DNA from: Streptosporangiaceae bacterium
GTDB lineage: Bacteria; Actinomycetota; Actinomycetes; Streptosporangiales; Streptosporangiaceae
Assembly: GCA_030045215.1 (NCBI GenBank)
Contig: JASIBJ010000496.1
Coordinates: 1-5,304, forward strand
Reading direction: 5' to 3'
Length of the DNA: 5,304 nt
The notes below the pieces were generated by a model. That model saw nothing but the letters and a program-made list of their open reading frames with translations, was not told where the DNA came from and did no database searches. A program made the position numbers and the translations under genes. Positions 5,059 through 5,304 of the stretch are shown here, in pieces (within the stretch, counting starts at the first letter, position 1; every line of letters begins with the position of its first letter).

Positions 5059-5304
5059 GTGCATGCTACAGCACCAGCGTGGGCTTACGGTGCTCTACCC
5101 GCTCGTCTGGCCGAGCCGCTGGCCGGCAAGGTCGTCATCGCCACCATCAACTACTTCCCGAAGCGGGACGGACACATCGCTGACATCGACAACGGCACCA
5201 CAACCGCCCCGGGGATACTCCAGGCCCACTTGCCCGCGAGCAAGGTGGTCCGGGCGTTCAGCATGATCGACGCCGCGGACATGTCGGGCGATGGCCACCC
5301 CAAG
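5059..5304 (+). pseudogene. NADP/F420-type oxidoreductase (COG2085-like), 5'-truncated, 3' end beyond window
   Basis: The frame opens after TGA-TAA at 5041-5046. From about 5101 it shows LAEPLAGKVVI, then NYFPKRDGHIADID, TTTAPGILQAHLPASKVVRAF and DGHPK. This is the middle of the NADP oxidoreductase, coenzyme F420-dependent family, whose relatives read VVIDTTNYYPQRDG and HLP-VVKAFN at the same places. Family members begin with a Rossmann GxGxxG nucleotide-binding motif about 65-75 residues earlier. Here only some 14 unrelated or weakly similar residues are available, and no such motif is present in any frame of the short gap after 5004. The cofactor site is therefore missing. A GTG at 5059 with GGAAG five bases ahead (5048-5052) could still start an 82-residue-plus product, so expression is not excluded. 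The FN of the usual KAFN motif reads FS. The gene is most likely a deletion remnant. Confidence 0.75.

Noticed and set aside
4615..5064. Minus-strand 149-codon ORF opposite the McrA-head gene
   Set aside because: Antisense shadow; the plus strand has a family match, a ribosome binding site and a matching stop.

Overview
The window is high-GC DNA with strong G/C preference at third codon positions, Shine-Dalgarno sequences ahead of ATG/GTG starts, and gene families typical of actinomycetes: a large LAL-type LuxR regulator, a ScoMcrA-like N-terminal domain and a COG2085-type F420/NADP reductase. A Streptomyces/Actinomadura/Nonomuraea-like actinomycete is the best guess. No rRNA, tRNA, CRISPR, transposase or integrase is visible.

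Left half, minus strand. Positions 1-2454 carry most of a large ATP-binding regulator (Walker A, Walker B, the GNSLALLELP motif, then a helical repeat region). Its C-terminal DNA-binding domain lies beyond the left edge. Upstream is a weak 63-residue ORF (2515-2706), then an alpha/beta hydrolase-fold gene (2805-3560). The fold motifs of this protein are clear, but all three catalytic-triad positions appear to be substituted (Ser to Asp, Asp to Gly, His to Pro). A very short candidate gene (3568-3729) with a good ribosome binding site ends seven bases before the hydrolase start and may be its operon partner.

Centre. The divergent intergenic region (3561-3991) separates leftward from rightward genes. 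It holds a perfect 8+4+8 inverted repeat (3785-3804) next to a candidate leftward -10 box, and a 23-bp interrupted palindrome (3935-3957) just ahead of the rightward genes. These are the likely control elements.

Right half, plus strand. A HAD-superfamily hydrolase of the haloacid dehalogenase type II group (3992-4687) is followed after 35 bp by a 93-residue protein (4723-5004). That protein consists only of a domain resembling the N-terminal 'head' of ScoMcrA-type restriction endonucleases, with no nuclease. The two genes have nearly identical ribosome-binding leaders and probably form an operon. From about 5059 to the right edge lies an NADP/F420-type oxidoreductase missing its Rossmann N-terminus, so it is a 5'-truncated gene or pseudogene running off the window.

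I see no complete defence or biosynthetic system. The most unusual items are the triad-less hydrolase, the free-standing McrA-head protein paired with a HAD enzyme that lacks classical haloacid-binding residues, and the truncated reductase beside it, which suggests a rearrangement.
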